A stretch of DNA of 64,000 nucleotides from Phytopythium helicoides (GCA_024867545.1 JANFNE010000077.1:22356-86355); one strand, 5' to 3'; shown: positions 23,877 to 38,951, numbered from the stretch's first letter. A program made the numbers and translations. The notes: generated by a model from the letters alone, not told the origin.

Positions 23877-24525
23877 CCACATCGCCAACCACAAACACAC
23901 AAACAACACATACTTGCCAACAAACACACGCCAACAAAAAACAAACACACACTACACATACCATACAAACACACACACATTCACACACTACAAACAACAC
24001 ACAAACACACAAACAACACACTTACACAATTATACCATTCTTACCATCACACCAATCATGCACACACAACAAACAACACACAACAAACAACTCACACAAA
24101 TCACACAACTACACTCCCCACCAGACCTCCGTGTCCAAACGAACAAAAACGAGACGCATGGACGGCAAGATACTATGCATTATGGACGAGGACATCTGGA
24201 ACCCTAGATGAAATCTAGAACGACGCTCGTCATGTCGGATCCGAGACCGATATCCGAGCAAAGAAAGTGCAATACCGATGCAAGAGGCGAGCGATCAATG
24301 CGATGGTCAATTACGGATAGGAGAAGAAGGATAGGATGAGTAGGATGAAGAAGGGACGAGGGTGAAGCAATGATGATGATATTGAGAGCGATAGAGAATA
24401 GAGAATAGAGAATGGATTGTGTAGATTGTCGAGTATGTAAGGAGCAGCAAAAGGAAAGAATAAAAGTGGCAAGTGGATCGGTGGAAAGAAAGAGGAAGAG
24501 AGGAAAGGAAGGAAAGAAGAAGGAA

Positions 24526-24598
24526 CTCTCCCAGCTGGGTTTGAACCAGCGACCTTGTGGTTAACAGCCACACGCTCTACCAACTGAGCTATAGGAGA
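24526..24598 (-). tRNA. tRNA-Asn: tRNA-Asn(GUU), copy 12
   Basis: Same tRNA as copy 1; standard unit. Confidence 0.97.
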
Positions 24599-25247
24599 CC
24601 ACATCGCCAACCACAAACACACAAACAACACATACTTGCCAACAAACACACGCCAACAAAAAACAAACACACACTACACATACCATACAAACACACACAC
24701 ATTCACACACTACAAACAACACACAAACACACAAACAACACACTTACACAATTATACCATTCTTACCATCACACCAATCATGCACACACAACAAACAACA
24801 CACAACAAACAACTCACACAAATCACACAACTACACTCCCCACCAGACCTCCGTGTCCAAACGAACAAAAACGAGACGCATGGACGGCAAGATACTATGC
24901 ATTATGGACGAGGACATCTGGAACCCTAGATGAAATCTAGAACGACGCTCGTCATGTCGGATCCGAGACCGATATCCGAGCAAAGAAAGTGCAATACCGA
25001 TGCAAGAGGCGAGCGATCAATGCGATGGTCAATTACGGATAGGAGAAGAAGGATAGGATGAGTAGGATGAAGAAGGGACGAGGGTGAAGCAATGATGATG
25101 ATATTGAGAGCGATAGAGAATAGAGAATAGAGAATGGATTGTGTAGATTGTCGAGTATGTAAGGAGCAGCAAAAGGAAAGAATAAAAGTGGCAAGTGGAT
25201 CGGTGGAAAGAAAGAGGAAGAGAGGAAAGGAAGGAAAGAAGAAGGAA

Positions 25248-25320
25248 CTCTCCCAGCTGGGTTTGAACCAGCGACCTTGTGGTTAACAGCCACACGCTCT
25301 ACCAACTGAGCTATAGGAGA
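25248..25320 (-). tRNA. tRNA-Asn: tRNA-Asn(GUU), copy 13
   Basis: Same tRNA as copy 1; standard unit. Confidence 0.97.
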
Positions 25321-25969
25321 CCACATCGCCAACCACAAACACACAAACAACACATACTTGCCAACAAACACACGCCAACAAAAAACAAACACACACTACA
25401 CATACCATACAAACACACACACATTCACACACTACAAACAACACACAAACACACAAACAACACACTTACACAATTATACCATTCTTACCATCACACCAAT
25501 CATGCACACACAACAAACAACACACAACAAACAACTCACACAAATCACACAACTACACTCCCCACCAGACCTCCGTGTCCAAACGAACAAAAACGAGACG
25601 CATGGACGGCAAGATACTATGCATTATGGACGAGGACATCTGGAACCCTAGATGAAATCTAGAACGACGCTCGTCATGTCGGATCCGAGACCGATATCCG
25701 AGCAAAGAAAGTGCAATACCGATGCAAGAGGCGAGCGATCAATGCGATGGTCAATTACGGATAGGAGAAGAAGGATAGGATGAGTAGGATGAAGAAGGGA
25801 CGAGGGTGAAGCAATGATGATGATATTGAGAGCGATAGAGAATAGAGAATAGAGAATGGATTGTGTAGATTGTCGAGTATGTAAGGAGCAGCAAAAGGAA
25901 AGAATAAAAGTGGCAAGTGGATCGGTGGAAAGAAAGAGGAAGAGAGGAAAGGAAGGAAAGAAGAAGGAA

Positions 25970-26042
25970 CTCTCCCAGCTGGGTTTGAACCAGCGACCTT
26001 GTGGTTAACAGCCACACGCTCTACCAACTGAGCTATAGGAGA
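25970..26042 (-). tRNA. tRNA-Asn: tRNA-Asn(GUU), copy 14
   Basis: Same tRNA as copy 1; standard unit. Confidence 0.97.
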
Positions 26043-26691
26043 CCACATCGCCAACCACAAACACACAAACAACACATACTTGCCAACAAACACACGCCAA
26101 CAAAAAACAAACACACACTACACATACCATACAAACACACACACATTCACACACTACAAACAACACACAAACACACAAACAACACACTTACACAATTATA
26201 CCATTCTTACCATCACACCAATCATGCACACACAACAAACAACACACAACAAACAACTCACACAAATCACACAACTACACTCCCCACCAGACCTCCGTGT
26301 CCAAACGAACAAAAACGAGACGCATGGACGGCAAGATACTATGCATTATGGACGAGGACATCTGGAACCCTAGATGAAATCTAGAACGACGCTCGTCATG
26401 TCGGATCCGAGACCGATATCCGAGCAAAGAAAGTGCAATACCGATGCAAGAGGCGAGCGATCAATGCGATGGTCAATTACGGATAGGAGAAGAAGGATAG
26501 GATGAGTAGGATGAAGAAGGGACGAGGGTGAAGCAATGATGATGATATTGAGAGCGATAGAGAATAGAGAATAGAGAATGGATTGTGTAGATTGTCGAGT
26601 ATGTAAGGAGCAGCAAAAGGAAAGAATAAAAGTGGCAAGTGGATCGGTGGAAAGAAAGAGGAAGAGAGGAAAGGAAGGAAAGAAGAAGGAA

Positions 26692-26764
26692 CTCTCCCAG
26701 CTGGGTTTGAACCAGCGACCTTGTGGTTAACAGCCACACGCTCTACCAACTGAGCTATAGGAGA
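26692..26764 (-). tRNA. tRNA-Asn: tRNA-Asn(GUU), copy 15
   Basis: Same tRNA as copy 1; standard unit. Confidence 0.97.
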
Positions 26765-27413
26765 CCACATCGCCAACCACAAACACACAAACAACACATA
26801 CTTGCCAACAAACACACGCCAACAAAAAACAAACACACACTACACATACCATACAAACACACACACATTCACACACTACAAACAACACACAAACACACAA
26901 ACAACACACTTACACAATTATACCATTCTTACCATCACACCAATCATGCACACACAACAAACAACACACAACAAACAACTCACACAAATCACACAACTAC
27001 ACTCCCCACCAGACCTCCGTGTCCAAACGAACAAAAACGAGACGCATGGACGGCAAGATACTATGCATTATGGACGAGGACATCTGGAACCCTAGATGAA
27101 ATCTAGAACGACGCTCGTCATGTCGGATCCGAGACCGATATCCGAGCAAAGAAAGTGCAATACCGATGCAAGAGGCGAGCGATCAATGCGATGGTCAATT
27201 ACGGATAGGAGAAGAAGGATAGGATGAGTAGGATGAAGAAGGGACGAGGGTGAAGCAATGATGATGATATTGAGAGCGATAGAGAATAGAGAATAGAGAA
27301 TGGATTGTGTAGATTGTCGAGTATGTAAGGAGCAGCAAAAGGAAAGAATAAAAGTGGCAAGTGGATCGGTGGAAAGAAAGAGGAAGAGAGGAAAGGAAGG
27401 AAAGAAGAAGGAA

Positions 27414-27486
27414 CTCTCCCAGCTGGGTTTGAACCAGCGACCTTGTGGTTAACAGCCACACGCTCTACCAACTGAGCTATAGGAGA
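27414..27486 (-). tRNA. tRNA-Asn: tRNA-Asn(GUU), copy 16
   Basis: Same tRNA as copy 1; standard unit. Confidence 0.97.
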
Positions 27487-28135
27487 CCACATCGCCAACC
27501 ACAAACACACAAACAACACATACTTGCCAACAAACACACGCCAACAAAAAACAAACACACACTACACATACCATACAAACACACACACATTCACACACTA
27601 CAAACAACACACAAACACACAAACAACACACTTACACAATTATACCATTCTTACCATCACACCAATCATGCACACACAACAAACAACACACAACAAACAA
27701 CTCACACAAATCACACAACTACACTCCCCACCAGACCTCCGTGTCCAAACGAACAAAAACGAGACGCATGGACGGCAAGATACTATGCATTATGGACGAG
27801 GACATCTGGAACCCTAGATGAAATCTAGAACGACGCTCGTCATGTCGGATCCGAGACCGATATCCGAGCAAAGAAAGTGCAATACCGATGCAAGAGGCGA
27901 GCGATCAATGCGATGGTCAATTACGGATAGGAGAAGAAGGATAGGATGAGTAGGATGAAGAAGGGACGAGGGTGAAGCAATGATGATGATATTGAGAGCG
28001 ATAGAGAATAGAGAATAGAGAATGGATTGTGTAGATTGTCGAGTATGTAAGGAGCAGCAAAAGGAAAGAATAAAAGTGGCAAGTGGATCGGTGGAAAGAA
28101 AGAGGAAGAGAGGAAAGGAAGGAAAGAAGAAGGAA

Positions 28136-28208
28136 CTCTCCCAGCTGGGTTTGAACCAGCGACCTTGTGGTTAACAGCCACACGCTCTACCAACTGAGCT
28201 ATAGGAGA
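28136..28208 (-). tRNA. tRNA-Asn: tRNA-Asn(GUU), copy 17
   Basis: Same tRNA as copy 1; standard unit. Confidence 0.97.
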
Positions 28209-28857
28209 CCACATCGCCAACCACAAACACACAAACAACACATACTTGCCAACAAACACACGCCAACAAAAAACAAACACACACTACACATACCATACAA
28301 ACACACACACATTCACACACTACAAACAACACACAAACACACAAACAACACACTTACACAATTATACCATTCTTACCATCACACCAATCATGCACACACA
28401 ACAAACAACACACAACAAACAACTCACACAAATCACACAACTACACTCCCCACCAGACCTCCGTGTCCAAACGAACAAAAACGAGACGCATGGACGGCAA
28501 GATACTATGCATTATGGACGAGGACATCTGGAACCCTAGATGAAATCTAGAACGACGCTCGTCATGTCGGATCCGAGACCGATATCCGAGCAAAGAAAGT
28601 GCAATACCGATGCAAGAGGCGAGCGATCAATGCGATGGTCAATTACGGATAGGAGAAGAAGGATAGGATGAGTAGGATGAAGAAGGGACGAGGGTGAAGC
28701 AATGATGATGATATTGAGAGCGATAGAGAATAGAGAATAGAGAATGGATTGTGTAGATTGTCGAGTATGTAAGGAGCAGCAAAAGGAAAGAATAAAAGTG
28801 GCAAGTGGATCGGTGGAAAGAAAGAGGAAGAGAGGAAAGGAAGGAAAGAAGAAGGAA

Positions 28858-28930
28858 CTCTCCCAGCTGGGTTTGAACCAGCGACCTTGTGGTTAACAGC
28901 CACACGCTCTACCAACTGAGCTATAGGAGA
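28858..28930 (-). tRNA. tRNA-Asn: tRNA-Asn(GUU), copy 18
   Basis: Same tRNA as copy 1; standard unit. Confidence 0.97.
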
Positions 28931-29579
28931 CCACATCGCCAACCACAAACACACAAACAACACATACTTGCCAACAAACACACGCCAACAAAAAACAAAC
29001 ACACACTACACATACCATACAAACACACACACATTCACACACTACAAACAACACACAAACACACAAACAACACACTTACACAATTATACCATTCTTACCA
29101 TCACACCAATCATGCACACACAACAAACAACACACAACAAACAACTCACACAAATCACACAACTACACTCCCCACCAGACCTCCGTGTCCAAACGAACAA
29201 AAACGAGACGCATGGACGGCAAGATACTATGCATTATGGACGAGGACATCTGGAACCCTAGATGAAATCTAGAACGACGCTCGTCATGTCGGATCCGAGA
29301 CCGATATCCGAGCAAAGAAAGTGCAATACCGATGCAAGAGGCGAGCGATCAATGCGATGGTCAATTACGGATAGGAGAAGAAGGATAGGATGAGTAGGAT
29401 GAAGAAGGGACGAGGGTGAAGCAATGATGATGATATTGAGAGCGATAGAGAATAGAGAATAGAGAATGGATTGTGTAGATTGTCGAGTATGTAAGGAGCA
29501 GCAAAAGGAAAGAATAAAAGTGGCAAGTGGATCGGTGGAAAGAAAGAGGAAGAGAGGAAAGGAAGGAAAGAAGAAGGAA

Positions 29580-29652
29580 CTCTCCCAGCTGGGTTTGAAC
29601 CAGCGACCTTGTGGTTAACAGCCACACGCTCTACCAACTGAGCTATAGGAGA
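29580..29652 (-). tRNA. tRNA-Asn: tRNA-Asn(GUU), copy 19
   Basis: Same tRNA as copy 1; the spacer near 29898 has a private C-to-T change (CCCACTAGACC). Confidence 0.97.
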
Positions 29653-30301
29653 CCACATCGCCAACCACAAACACACAAACAACACATACTTGCCAACAAA
29701 CACACGCCAACAAAAAACAAACACACACTACACATACCATACAAACACACACACATTCACACACTACAAACAACACACAAACACACAAACAACACACTTA
29801 CACAATTATACCATTCTTACCATCACACCAATCATGCACACACAACAAACAACACACAACAAACAACTCACACAAATCACACAACTACACTCCCCACTAG
29901 ACCTCCGTGTCCAAACGAACAAAAACGAGACGCATGGACGGCAAGATACTATGCATTATGGACGAGGACATCTGGAACCCTAGATGAAATCTAGAACGAC
30001 GCTCGTCATGTCGGATCCGAGACCGATATCCGAGCAAAGAAAGTGCAATACCGATGCAAGAGGCGAGCGATCAATGCGATGGTCAATTACGGATAGGAGA
30101 AGAAGGATAGGATGAGTAGGATGAAGAAGGGACGAGGGTGAAGCAATGATGATGATATTGAGAGCGATAGAGAATAGAGAATAGAGAATGGATTGTGTAG
30201 ATTGTCGAGTATGTAAGGAGCAGCAAAAGGAAAGAATAAAAGTGGCAAGTGGATCGGTGGAAAGAAAGAGGAAGAGAGGAAAGGAAGGAAAGAAGAAGGA
30301 A

Positions 30302-30374
30302 CTCTCCCAGCTGGGTTTGAACCAGCGACCTTGTGGTTAACAGCCACACGCTCTACCAACTGAGCTATAGGAGA
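30302..30374 (-). tRNA. tRNA-Asn: tRNA-Asn(GUU), copy 20
   Basis: Same tRNA as copy 1; standard unit. Confidence 0.97.
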
Positions 30375-31023
30375 CCACATCGCCAACCACAAACACACAA
30401 ACAACACATACTTGCCAACAAACACACGCCAACAAAAAACAAACACACACTACACATACCATACAAACACACACACATTCACACACTACAAACAACACAC
30501 AAACACACAAACAACACACTTACACAATTATACCATTCTTACCATCACACCAATCATGCACACACAACAAACAACACACAACAAACAACTCACACAAATC
30601 ACACAACTACACTCCCCACCAGACCTCCGTGTCCAAACGAACAAAAACGAGACGCATGGACGGCAAGATACTATGCATTATGGACGAGGACATCTGGAAC
30701 CCTAGATGAAATCTAGAACGACGCTCGTCATGTCGGATCCGAGACCGATATCCGAGCAAAGAAAGTGCAATACCGATGCAAGAGGCGAGCGATCAATGCG
30801 ATGGTCAATTACGGATAGGAGAAGAAGGATAGGATGAGTAGGATGAAGAAGGGACGAGGGTGAAGCAATGATGATGATATTGAGAGCGATAGAGAATAGA
30901 GAATAGAGAATGGATTGTGTAGATTGTCGAGTATGTAAGGAGCAGCAAAAGGAAATAATAAAAGTGGCAAGTGGATCGGTGGAAAGAAAGAGGAAGAGAG
31001 GAAAGGAAGGAAAGAAGAAGGAA

Positions 31024-31096
31024 CTCTCCCAGCTGGGTTTGAACCAGCGACCTTGTGGTTAACAGCCACACGCTCTACCAACTGAGCTATAGGAGA
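31024..31096 (-). tRNA. tRNA-Asn: tRNA-Asn(GUU), copy 21
   Basis: Same tRNA as copy 1; private G-to-T change near 30957 in the purine tract (GGAAATAATA). Confidence 0.97.
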
Positions 31097-31745
31097 CCAC
31101 ATCGCCAACCACAAACACACAAACAACACATACTTGCCAACAAACACACGCCAACAAAAAACAAACACACACTACACATACCATACAAACACACACACAT
31201 TCACACACTACAAACAACACACAAACACACAAACAACACACTTACACAATTATACCATTCTTACCATCACACCAATCATGCACACACAACAAACAACACA
31301 CAACAAACAACTCACACAAATCACACAACTACACTCCCCACCAGACCTCCGTGTCCAAACGAACAAAAACGAGACGCATGGACGGCAAGATACTATGCAT
31401 TATGGACGAGGACATCTGGAACCCTAGATGAAATCTAGAACGACGCTCGTCATGTCGGATCCGAGACCGATATCCGAGCAAAGAAAGTGCAATACCGATG
31501 CAAGAGGCGAGCGATCAATGCGATGGTCAATTACGGATAGGAGAAGAAGGATAGGATGAGTAGGATGAAGAAGGGACGAGGGTGAAGCAATGATGATGAT
31601 ATTGAGAGCGATAGAGAATAGAGAATAGAGAATGGATTGTGTAGATTGTCGAGTATGTAAGGAGCAGCAAAAGGAAAGAATAAAAGTGGCAAGTGGATCG
31701 GTGGAAAGAAAGAGGAAGAGAGGAAAGGAAGGAAAGAAGAAGGAA

Positions 31746-31818
31746 CTCTCCCAGCTGGGTTTGAACCAGCGACCTTGTGGTTAACAGCCACACGCTCTAC
31801 CAACTGAGCTATAGGAGA
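31746..31818 (-). tRNA. tRNA-Asn: tRNA-Asn(GUU), copy 22
   Basis: Same tRNA as copy 1; standard unit. Confidence 0.97.
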
Positions 31819-32467
31819 CCACATCGCCAACCACAAACACACAAACAACACATACTTGCCAACAAACACACGCCAACAAAAAACAAACACACACTACACA
31901 TACCATACAAACACACACACATTCACACACTACAAACAACACACAAACACACAAACAACACACTTACACAATTATACCATTCTTACCATCACACCAATCA
32001 TGCACACACAACAAACAACACACAACAAACAACTCACACAAATCACACAACTACACTCCCCACCAGACCTCCGTGTCCAAACGAACAAAAACGAGACGCA
32101 TGGACGGCAAGATACTATGCATTATGGACGAGGACATCTGGAACCCTAGATGAAATCTAGAACGACGCTCGTCATGTCGGATCCGAGACCGATATCCGAG
32201 CAAAGAAAGTGCAATACCGATGCAAGAGGCGAGCGATCAATGCGATGGTCAATTACGGATAGGAGAAGAAGGATAGGATGAGTAGGATGAAGAAGGGACG
32301 AGGGTGAAGCAATGATGATGATATTGAGAGCGATAGAGAATAGAGAATAGAGAATGGATTGTGTAGATTGTCGAGTATGTAAGGAGCAGCAAAAGGAAAG
32401 AATAAAAGTGGCAGGTGGATCGGTGGAAAGAAAGAGGAAGAGAGGAAAGGAAGGAAAGAAGAAGGAA

Positions 32468-32540
32468 CTCTCCCAGCTGGGTTTGAACCAGCGACCTTGT
32501 GGTTAACAGCCACACGCTCTACCAACTGAGCTATAGGAGA
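32468..32540 (-). tRNA. tRNA-Asn: tRNA-Asn(GUU), copy 23
   Basis: Same tRNA as copy 1; first unit with GGCAGGTGG instead of GGCAAGTGG. Confidence 0.97.
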
Positions 32541-33189
32541 CCACATCGCCAACCACAAACACACAAACAACACATACTTGCCAACAAACACACGCCAACA
32601 AAAAACAAACACACACTACACATACCATACAAACACACACACATTCACACACTACAAACAACACACAAACACACAAACAACACACTTACACAATTATACC
32701 ATTCTTACCATCACACCAATCATGCACACACAACAAACAACACACAACAAACAACTCACACAAATCACACAACTACACTCCCCACCAGACCTCCGTGTCC
32801 AAACGAACAAAAACGAGACGCATGGACGGCAAGATACTATGCATTATGGACGAGGACATCTGGAACCCTAGATGAAATCTAGAACGACGCTCGTCATGTC
32901 GGATCCGAGACCGATATCCGAGCAAAGAAAGTGCAATACCGATGCAAGAGGCGAGCGATCAATGCGATGGTCAATTACGGATAGGAGAAGAAGGATAGGA
33001 TGAGTAGGATGAAGAAGGGACGAGGGTGAAGCAATGATGATGATATTGAGAGCGATAGAGAATAGAGAATAGAGAATGGATTGTGTAGATTGTCGAGTAT
33101 GTAAGGAGCAGCAAAAGGAAAGAATAAAAGTGGCAGGTGGATCGGTGGAAAGAAAGAGGAAGAGAGGAAAGGAAGGAAAGAAGAAGGAA

Positions 33190-33262
33190 CTCTCCCAGCT
33201 GGGTTTGAACCAGCGACCTTGTGGTTAACAGCCACACGCTCTACCAACTGAGCTATAGGAGA
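33190..33262 (-). tRNA. tRNA-Asn: tRNA-Asn(GUU), copy 24
   Basis: Same tRNA as copy 1; GGCAGGTGG variant unit. Confidence 0.97.
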
Positions 33263-33911
33263 CCACATCGCCAACCACAAACACACAAACAACACATACT
33301 TGCCAACAAACACACGCCAACAAAAAACAAACACACACTACACATACCATACAAACACACACACATTCACACACTACAAACAACACACAAACACACAAAC
33401 AACACACTTACACAATTATACCATTCTTACCATCACACCAATCATGCACACACAACAAACAACACACAACAAACAACTCACACAAATCACACAACTACAC
33501 TCCCCACCAGACCTCCGTGTCCAAACGAACAAAAACGAGACGCATGGACGGCAAGATACTATGCATTATGGACGAGGACATCTGGAACCCTAGATGAAAT
33601 CTAGAACGACGCTCGTCATGTCGGATCCGAGACCGATATCCGAGCAAAGAAAGTGCAATACCGATGCAAGAGGCGAGCGATCAATGCGATGGTCAATTAC
33701 GGATAGGAGAAGAAGGATAGGATGAGTAGGATGAAGAAGGGACGAGGGTGAAGCAATGATGATGATATTGAGAGCGATAGAGAATAGAGAATAGAGAATG
33801 GATTGTGTAGATTGTCGAGTATGTAAGGAGCAGCAAAAGGAAAGAATAAAAGTGGCAAGTGGATCGGTGGAAAGAAAGAGGAAGAGAGGAAAGGAAGGAA
33901 AGAAGAAGGAA

Positions 33912-33984
33912 CTCTCCCAGCTGGGTTTGAACCAGCGACCTTGTGGTTAACAGCCACACGCTCTACCAACTGAGCTATAGGAGA
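33912..33984 (-). tRNA. tRNA-Asn: tRNA-Asn(GUU), copy 25
   Basis: Same tRNA as copy 1; standard GGCAAGTGG between two variant units. Confidence 0.97.
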
Positions 33985-34633
33985 CCACATCGCCAACCAC
34001 AAACACACAAACAACACATACTTGCCAACAAACACACGCCAACAAAAAACAAACACACACTACACATACCATACAAACACACACACATTCACACACTACA
34101 AACAACACACAAACACACAAACAACACACTTACACAATTATACCATTCTTACCATCACACCAATCATGCACACACAACAAACAACACACAACAAACAACT
34201 CACACAAATCACACAACTACACTCCCCACCAGACCTCCGTGTCCAAACGAACAAAAACGAGACGCATGGACGGCAAGATACTATGCATTATGGACGAGGA
34301 CATCTGGAACCCTAGATGAAATCTAGAACGACGCTCGTCATGTCGGATCCGAGACCGATATCCGAGCAAAGAAAGTGCAATACCGATGCAAGAGGCGAGC
34401 GATCAATGCGATGGTCAATTACGGATAGGAGAAGAAGGATAGGATGAGTAGGATGAAGAAGGGACGAGGGTGAAGCAATGATGATGATATTGAGAGCGAT
34501 AGAGAATAGAGAATAGAGAATGGATTGTGTAGATTGTCGAGTATGTAAGGAGCAGCAAAAGGAAAGAATAAAAGTGGCAGGTGGATCGGTGGAAAGAAAG
34601 AGGAAGAGAGGAAAGGAAGGAAAGAAGAAGGAA

Positions 34634-34706
34634 CTCTCCCAGCTGGGTTTGAACCAGCGACCTTGTGGTTAACAGCCACACGCTCTACCAACTGAGCTAT
34701 AGGAGA
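34634..34706 (-). tRNA. tRNA-Asn: tRNA-Asn(GUU), copy 26
   Basis: Same tRNA as copy 1; GGCAGGTGG variant unit. Confidence 0.97.
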
Positions 34707-35355
34707 CCACATCGCCAACCACAAACACACAAACAACACATACTTGCCAACAAACACACGCCAACAAAAAACAAACACACACTACACATACCATACAAAC
34801 ACACACACATTCACACACTACAAACAACACACAAACACACAAACAACACACTTACACAATTATACCATTCTTACCATCACACCAATCATGCACACACAAC
34901 AAACAACACACAACAAACAACTCACACAAATCACACAACTACACTCCCCACCAGACCTCCGTGTCCAAACGAACAAAAACGAGACGCATGGACGGCAAGA
35001 TACTATGCATTATGGACGAGGACATCTGGAACCCTAGATGAAATCTAGAACGACGCTCGTCATGTCGGATCCGAGACCGATATCCGAGCAAAGAAAGTGC
35101 AATACCGATGCAAGAGGCGAGCGATCAATGCGATGGTCAATTACGGATAGGAGAAGAAGGATAGGATGAGTAGGATGAAGAAGGGACGAGGGTGAAGCAA
35201 TGATGATGATATTGAGAGCGATAGAGAATAGAGAATAGAGAATGGATTGTGTAGATTGTCGAGTATGTAAGGAGCAGCAAAAGGAAAGAATAAAAGTGGC
35301 AGGTGGATCGGTGGAAAGAAAGAGGAAGAGAGGAAAGGAAGGAAAGAAGAAGGAA

Positions 35356-35428
35356 CTCTCCCAGCTGGGTTTGAACCAGCGACCTTGTGGTTAACAGCCA
35401 CACGCTCTACCAACTGAGCTATAGGAGA
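35356..35428 (-). tRNA. tRNA-Asn: tRNA-Asn(GUU), copy 27
   Basis: Same tRNA as copy 1; GGCAGGTGG variant unit. Confidence 0.97.
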
Positions 35429-36077
35429 CCACATCGCCAACCACAAACACACAAACAACACATACTTGCCAACAAACACACGCCAACAAAAAACAAACAC
35501 ACACTACACATACCATACAAACACACACACATTCACACACTACAAACAACACACAAACACACAAACAACACACTTACACAATTATACCATTCTTACCATC
35601 ACACCAATCATGCACACACAACAAACAACACACAACAAACAACTCACACAAATCACACAACTACACTCCCCACCAGACCTCCGTGTCCAAACGAACAAAA
35701 ACGAGACGCATGGACGGCAAGATACTATGCATTATGGACGAGGACATCTGGAACCCTAGATGAAATCTAGAACGACGCTCGTCATGTCGGATCCGAGACC
35801 GATATCCGAGCAAAGAAAGTGCAATACCGATGCAAGAGGCGAGCGATCAATGCGATGGTCAATTACGGATAGGAGAAGAAGGATAGGATGAGTAGGATGA
35901 AGAAGGGACGAGGGTGAAGCAATGATGATGATATTGAGAGCGATAGAGAATAGAGAATAGAGAATGGATTGTGTAGATTGTCGAGTATGTAAGGAGCAGC
36001 AAAAGGAAAGAATAAAAGTGGCAGGTGGATCGGTGGAAAGAAAGAGGAAGAGAGGAAAGGAAGGAAAGAAGAAGGAA

Positions 36078-36150
36078 CTCTCCCAGCTGGGTTTGAACCA
36101 GCGACCTTGTGGTTAACAGCCACACGCTCTACCAACTGAGCTATAGGAGA
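36078..36150 (-). tRNA. tRNA-Asn: tRNA-Asn(GUU), copy 28
   Basis: Same tRNA as copy 1; GGCAGGTGG variant unit. Confidence 0.97.
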
Positions 36151-36799
36151 CCACATCGCCAACCACAAACACACAAACAACACATACTTGCCAACAAACA
36201 CACGCCAACAAAAAACAAACACACACTACACATACCATACAAACACACACACATTCACACACTACAAACAACACACAAACACACAAACAACACACTTACA
36301 CAATTATACCATTCTTACCATCACACCAATCATGCACACACAACAAACAACACACAACAAACAACTCACACAAATCACACAACTACACTCCCCACCAGAC
36401 CTCCGTGTCCAAACGAACAAAAACGAGACGCATGGACGGCAAGATACTATGCATTATGGACGAGGACATCTGGAACCCTAGATGAAATCTAGAACGACGC
36501 TCGTCATGTCGGATCCGAGACCGATATCCGAGCAAAGAAAGTGCAATACCGATGCAAGAGGCGAGCGATCAATGCGATGGTCAATTACGGATAGGAGAAG
36601 AAGGATAGGATGAGTAGGATGAAGAAGGGACGAGGGTGAAGCAATGATGATGATATTGAGAGCGATAGAGAATAGAGAATAGAGAATGGATTGTGTAGAT
36701 TGTCGAGTATGTAAGGAGCAGCAAAAGGAAAGAATAAAAGTGGCAAGTGGATCGGTGGAAAGAAAGAGGAAGAGAGGAAAGGAAGGAAAGAAGAAGGAA

Positions 36800-36872
36800 C
36801 TCTCCCAGCTGGGTTTGAACCAGCGACCTTGTGGTTAACAGCCACACGCTCTACCAACTGAGCTATAGGAGA
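36800..36872 (-). tRNA. tRNA-Asn: tRNA-Asn(GUU), copy 29
   Basis: Same tRNA as copy 1; standard GGCAAGTGG unit. Confidence 0.97.
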
Positions 36873-37521
36873 CCACATCGCCAACCACAAACACACAAAC
36901 AACACATACTTGCCAACAAACACACGCCAACAAAAAACAAACACACACTACACATACCATACAAACACACACACATTCACACACTACAAACAACACACAA
37001 ACACACAAACAACACACTTACACAATTATACCATTCTTACCATCACACCAATCATGCACACACAACAAACAACACACAACAAACAACTCACACAAATCAC
37101 ACAACTACACTCCCCACCAGACCTCCGTGTCCAAACGAACAAAAACGAGACGCATGGACGGCAAGATACTATGCATTATGGACGAGGACATCTGGAACCC
37201 TAGATGAAATCTAGAACGACGCTCGTCATGTCGGATCCGAGACCGATATCCGAGCAAAGAAAGTGCAATACCGATGCAAGAGGCGAGCGATCAATGCGAT
37301 GGTCAATTACGGATAGGAGAAGAAGGATAGGATGAGTAGGATGAAGAAGGGACGAGGGTGAAGCAATGATGATGATATTGAGAGCGATAGAGAATAGAGA
37401 ATAGAGAATGGATTGTGTAGATTGTCGAGTATGTAAGGAGCAGCAAAAGGAAAGAATAAAAGTGGCAGGTGGATCGGTGGAAAGAAAGAGGAAGAGAGGA
37501 AAGGAAGGAAAGAAGAAGGAA

Positions 37522-37594
37522 CTCTCCCAGCTGGGTTTGAACCAGCGACCTTGTGGTTAACAGCCACACGCTCTACCAACTGAGCTATAGGAGA
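37522..37594 (-). tRNA. tRNA-Asn: tRNA-Asn(GUU), copy 30
   Basis: Same tRNA as copy 1; last GGCAGGTGG variant unit. Confidence 0.97.
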
Positions 37595-38243
37595 CCACAT
37601 CGCCAACCACAAACACACAAACAACACATACTTGCCAACAAACACACGCCAACAAAAAACAAACACACACTACACATACCATACAAACACACACACATTC
37701 ACACACTACAAACAACACACAAACACACAAACAACACACTTACACAATTATACCATTCTTACCATCACACCAATCATGCACACACAACAAACAACACACA
37801 ACAAACAACTCACACAAATCACACAACTACACTCCCCACCAGACCTCCGTGTCCAAACGAACAAAAACGAGACGCATGGACGGCAAGATACTATGCATTA
37901 TGGACGAGGACATCTGGAACCCTAGATGAAATCTAGAACGACGCTCGTCATGTCGGATCCGAGACCGATATCCGAGCAAAGAAAGTGCAATACCGATGCA
38001 AGAGGCGAGCGATCAATGCGATGGTCAATTACGGATAGGAGAAGAAGGATAGGATGAGTAGGATGAAGAAGGGACGAGGGTGAAGCAATGATGATGATAT
38101 TGAGAGCGATAGAGAATAGAGAATAGAGAATGGATTGTGTAGATTGTCGAGTATGTAAGGAGCAGCAAAAGGAAAGAATAAAAGTGGCAAGTGGATCGGT
38201 GGAAAGAAAGAGGAAGAGAGGAAAGGAAGGAAAGAAGAAGGAA

Positions 38244-38316
38244 CTCTCCCAGCTGGGTTTGAACCAGCGACCTTGTGGTTAACAGCCACACGCTCTACCA
38301 ACTGAGCTATAGGAGA
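38244..38316 (-). tRNA. tRNA-Asn: tRNA-Asn(GUU), copy 31
   Basis: Same tRNA as copy 1; its spacer has a 14-bp deletion between two direct ACAAACAAC repeats near 38510. Confidence 0.97.
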
Positions 38317-38951
38317 CCACATCGCCAACCACAAACACACAAACAACACATACTTGCCAACAAACACACGCCAACAAAAAACAAACACACACTACACATA
38401 CCATACAAACACACACACATTCACACACTACAAACAACACACAAACACACAAACAACACACTTACACAATTATACCATTCTTACCATCACACCAATCATG
38501 CACACACAACAAACAACTCACACAAATCACACAACTACACTCCCCACCAGACCTCCGTGTCCAAACGAACAAAAACGAGACGCATGGACGGCAAGATACT
38601 ATGCATTATGGACGAGGACATCTGGAACCCTAGATGAAATCTAGAACGACGCTCGTCATGTCGGATCCGAGACCGATATCCGAGCAAAGAAAGTGCAATA
38701 CCGATGCAAGAGGCGAGCGATCAATGCGATGGTCAATTACGGATAGGAGAAGAAGGATAGGATGAGTAGGATGAAGAAGGGACGAGGGTGAAGCAATGAT
38801 GATGATATTGAGAGCGATAGAGAATAGAGAATAGAGAATGGATTGTGTAGATTGTCGAGTATGTAAGGAGCAGCAAAAGGAAAGAATAAAAGTGGCAAGT
38901 GGATCGGTGGAAAGAAAGAGGAAGAGAGGAAAGGAAGGAAAGAAGAAGGAA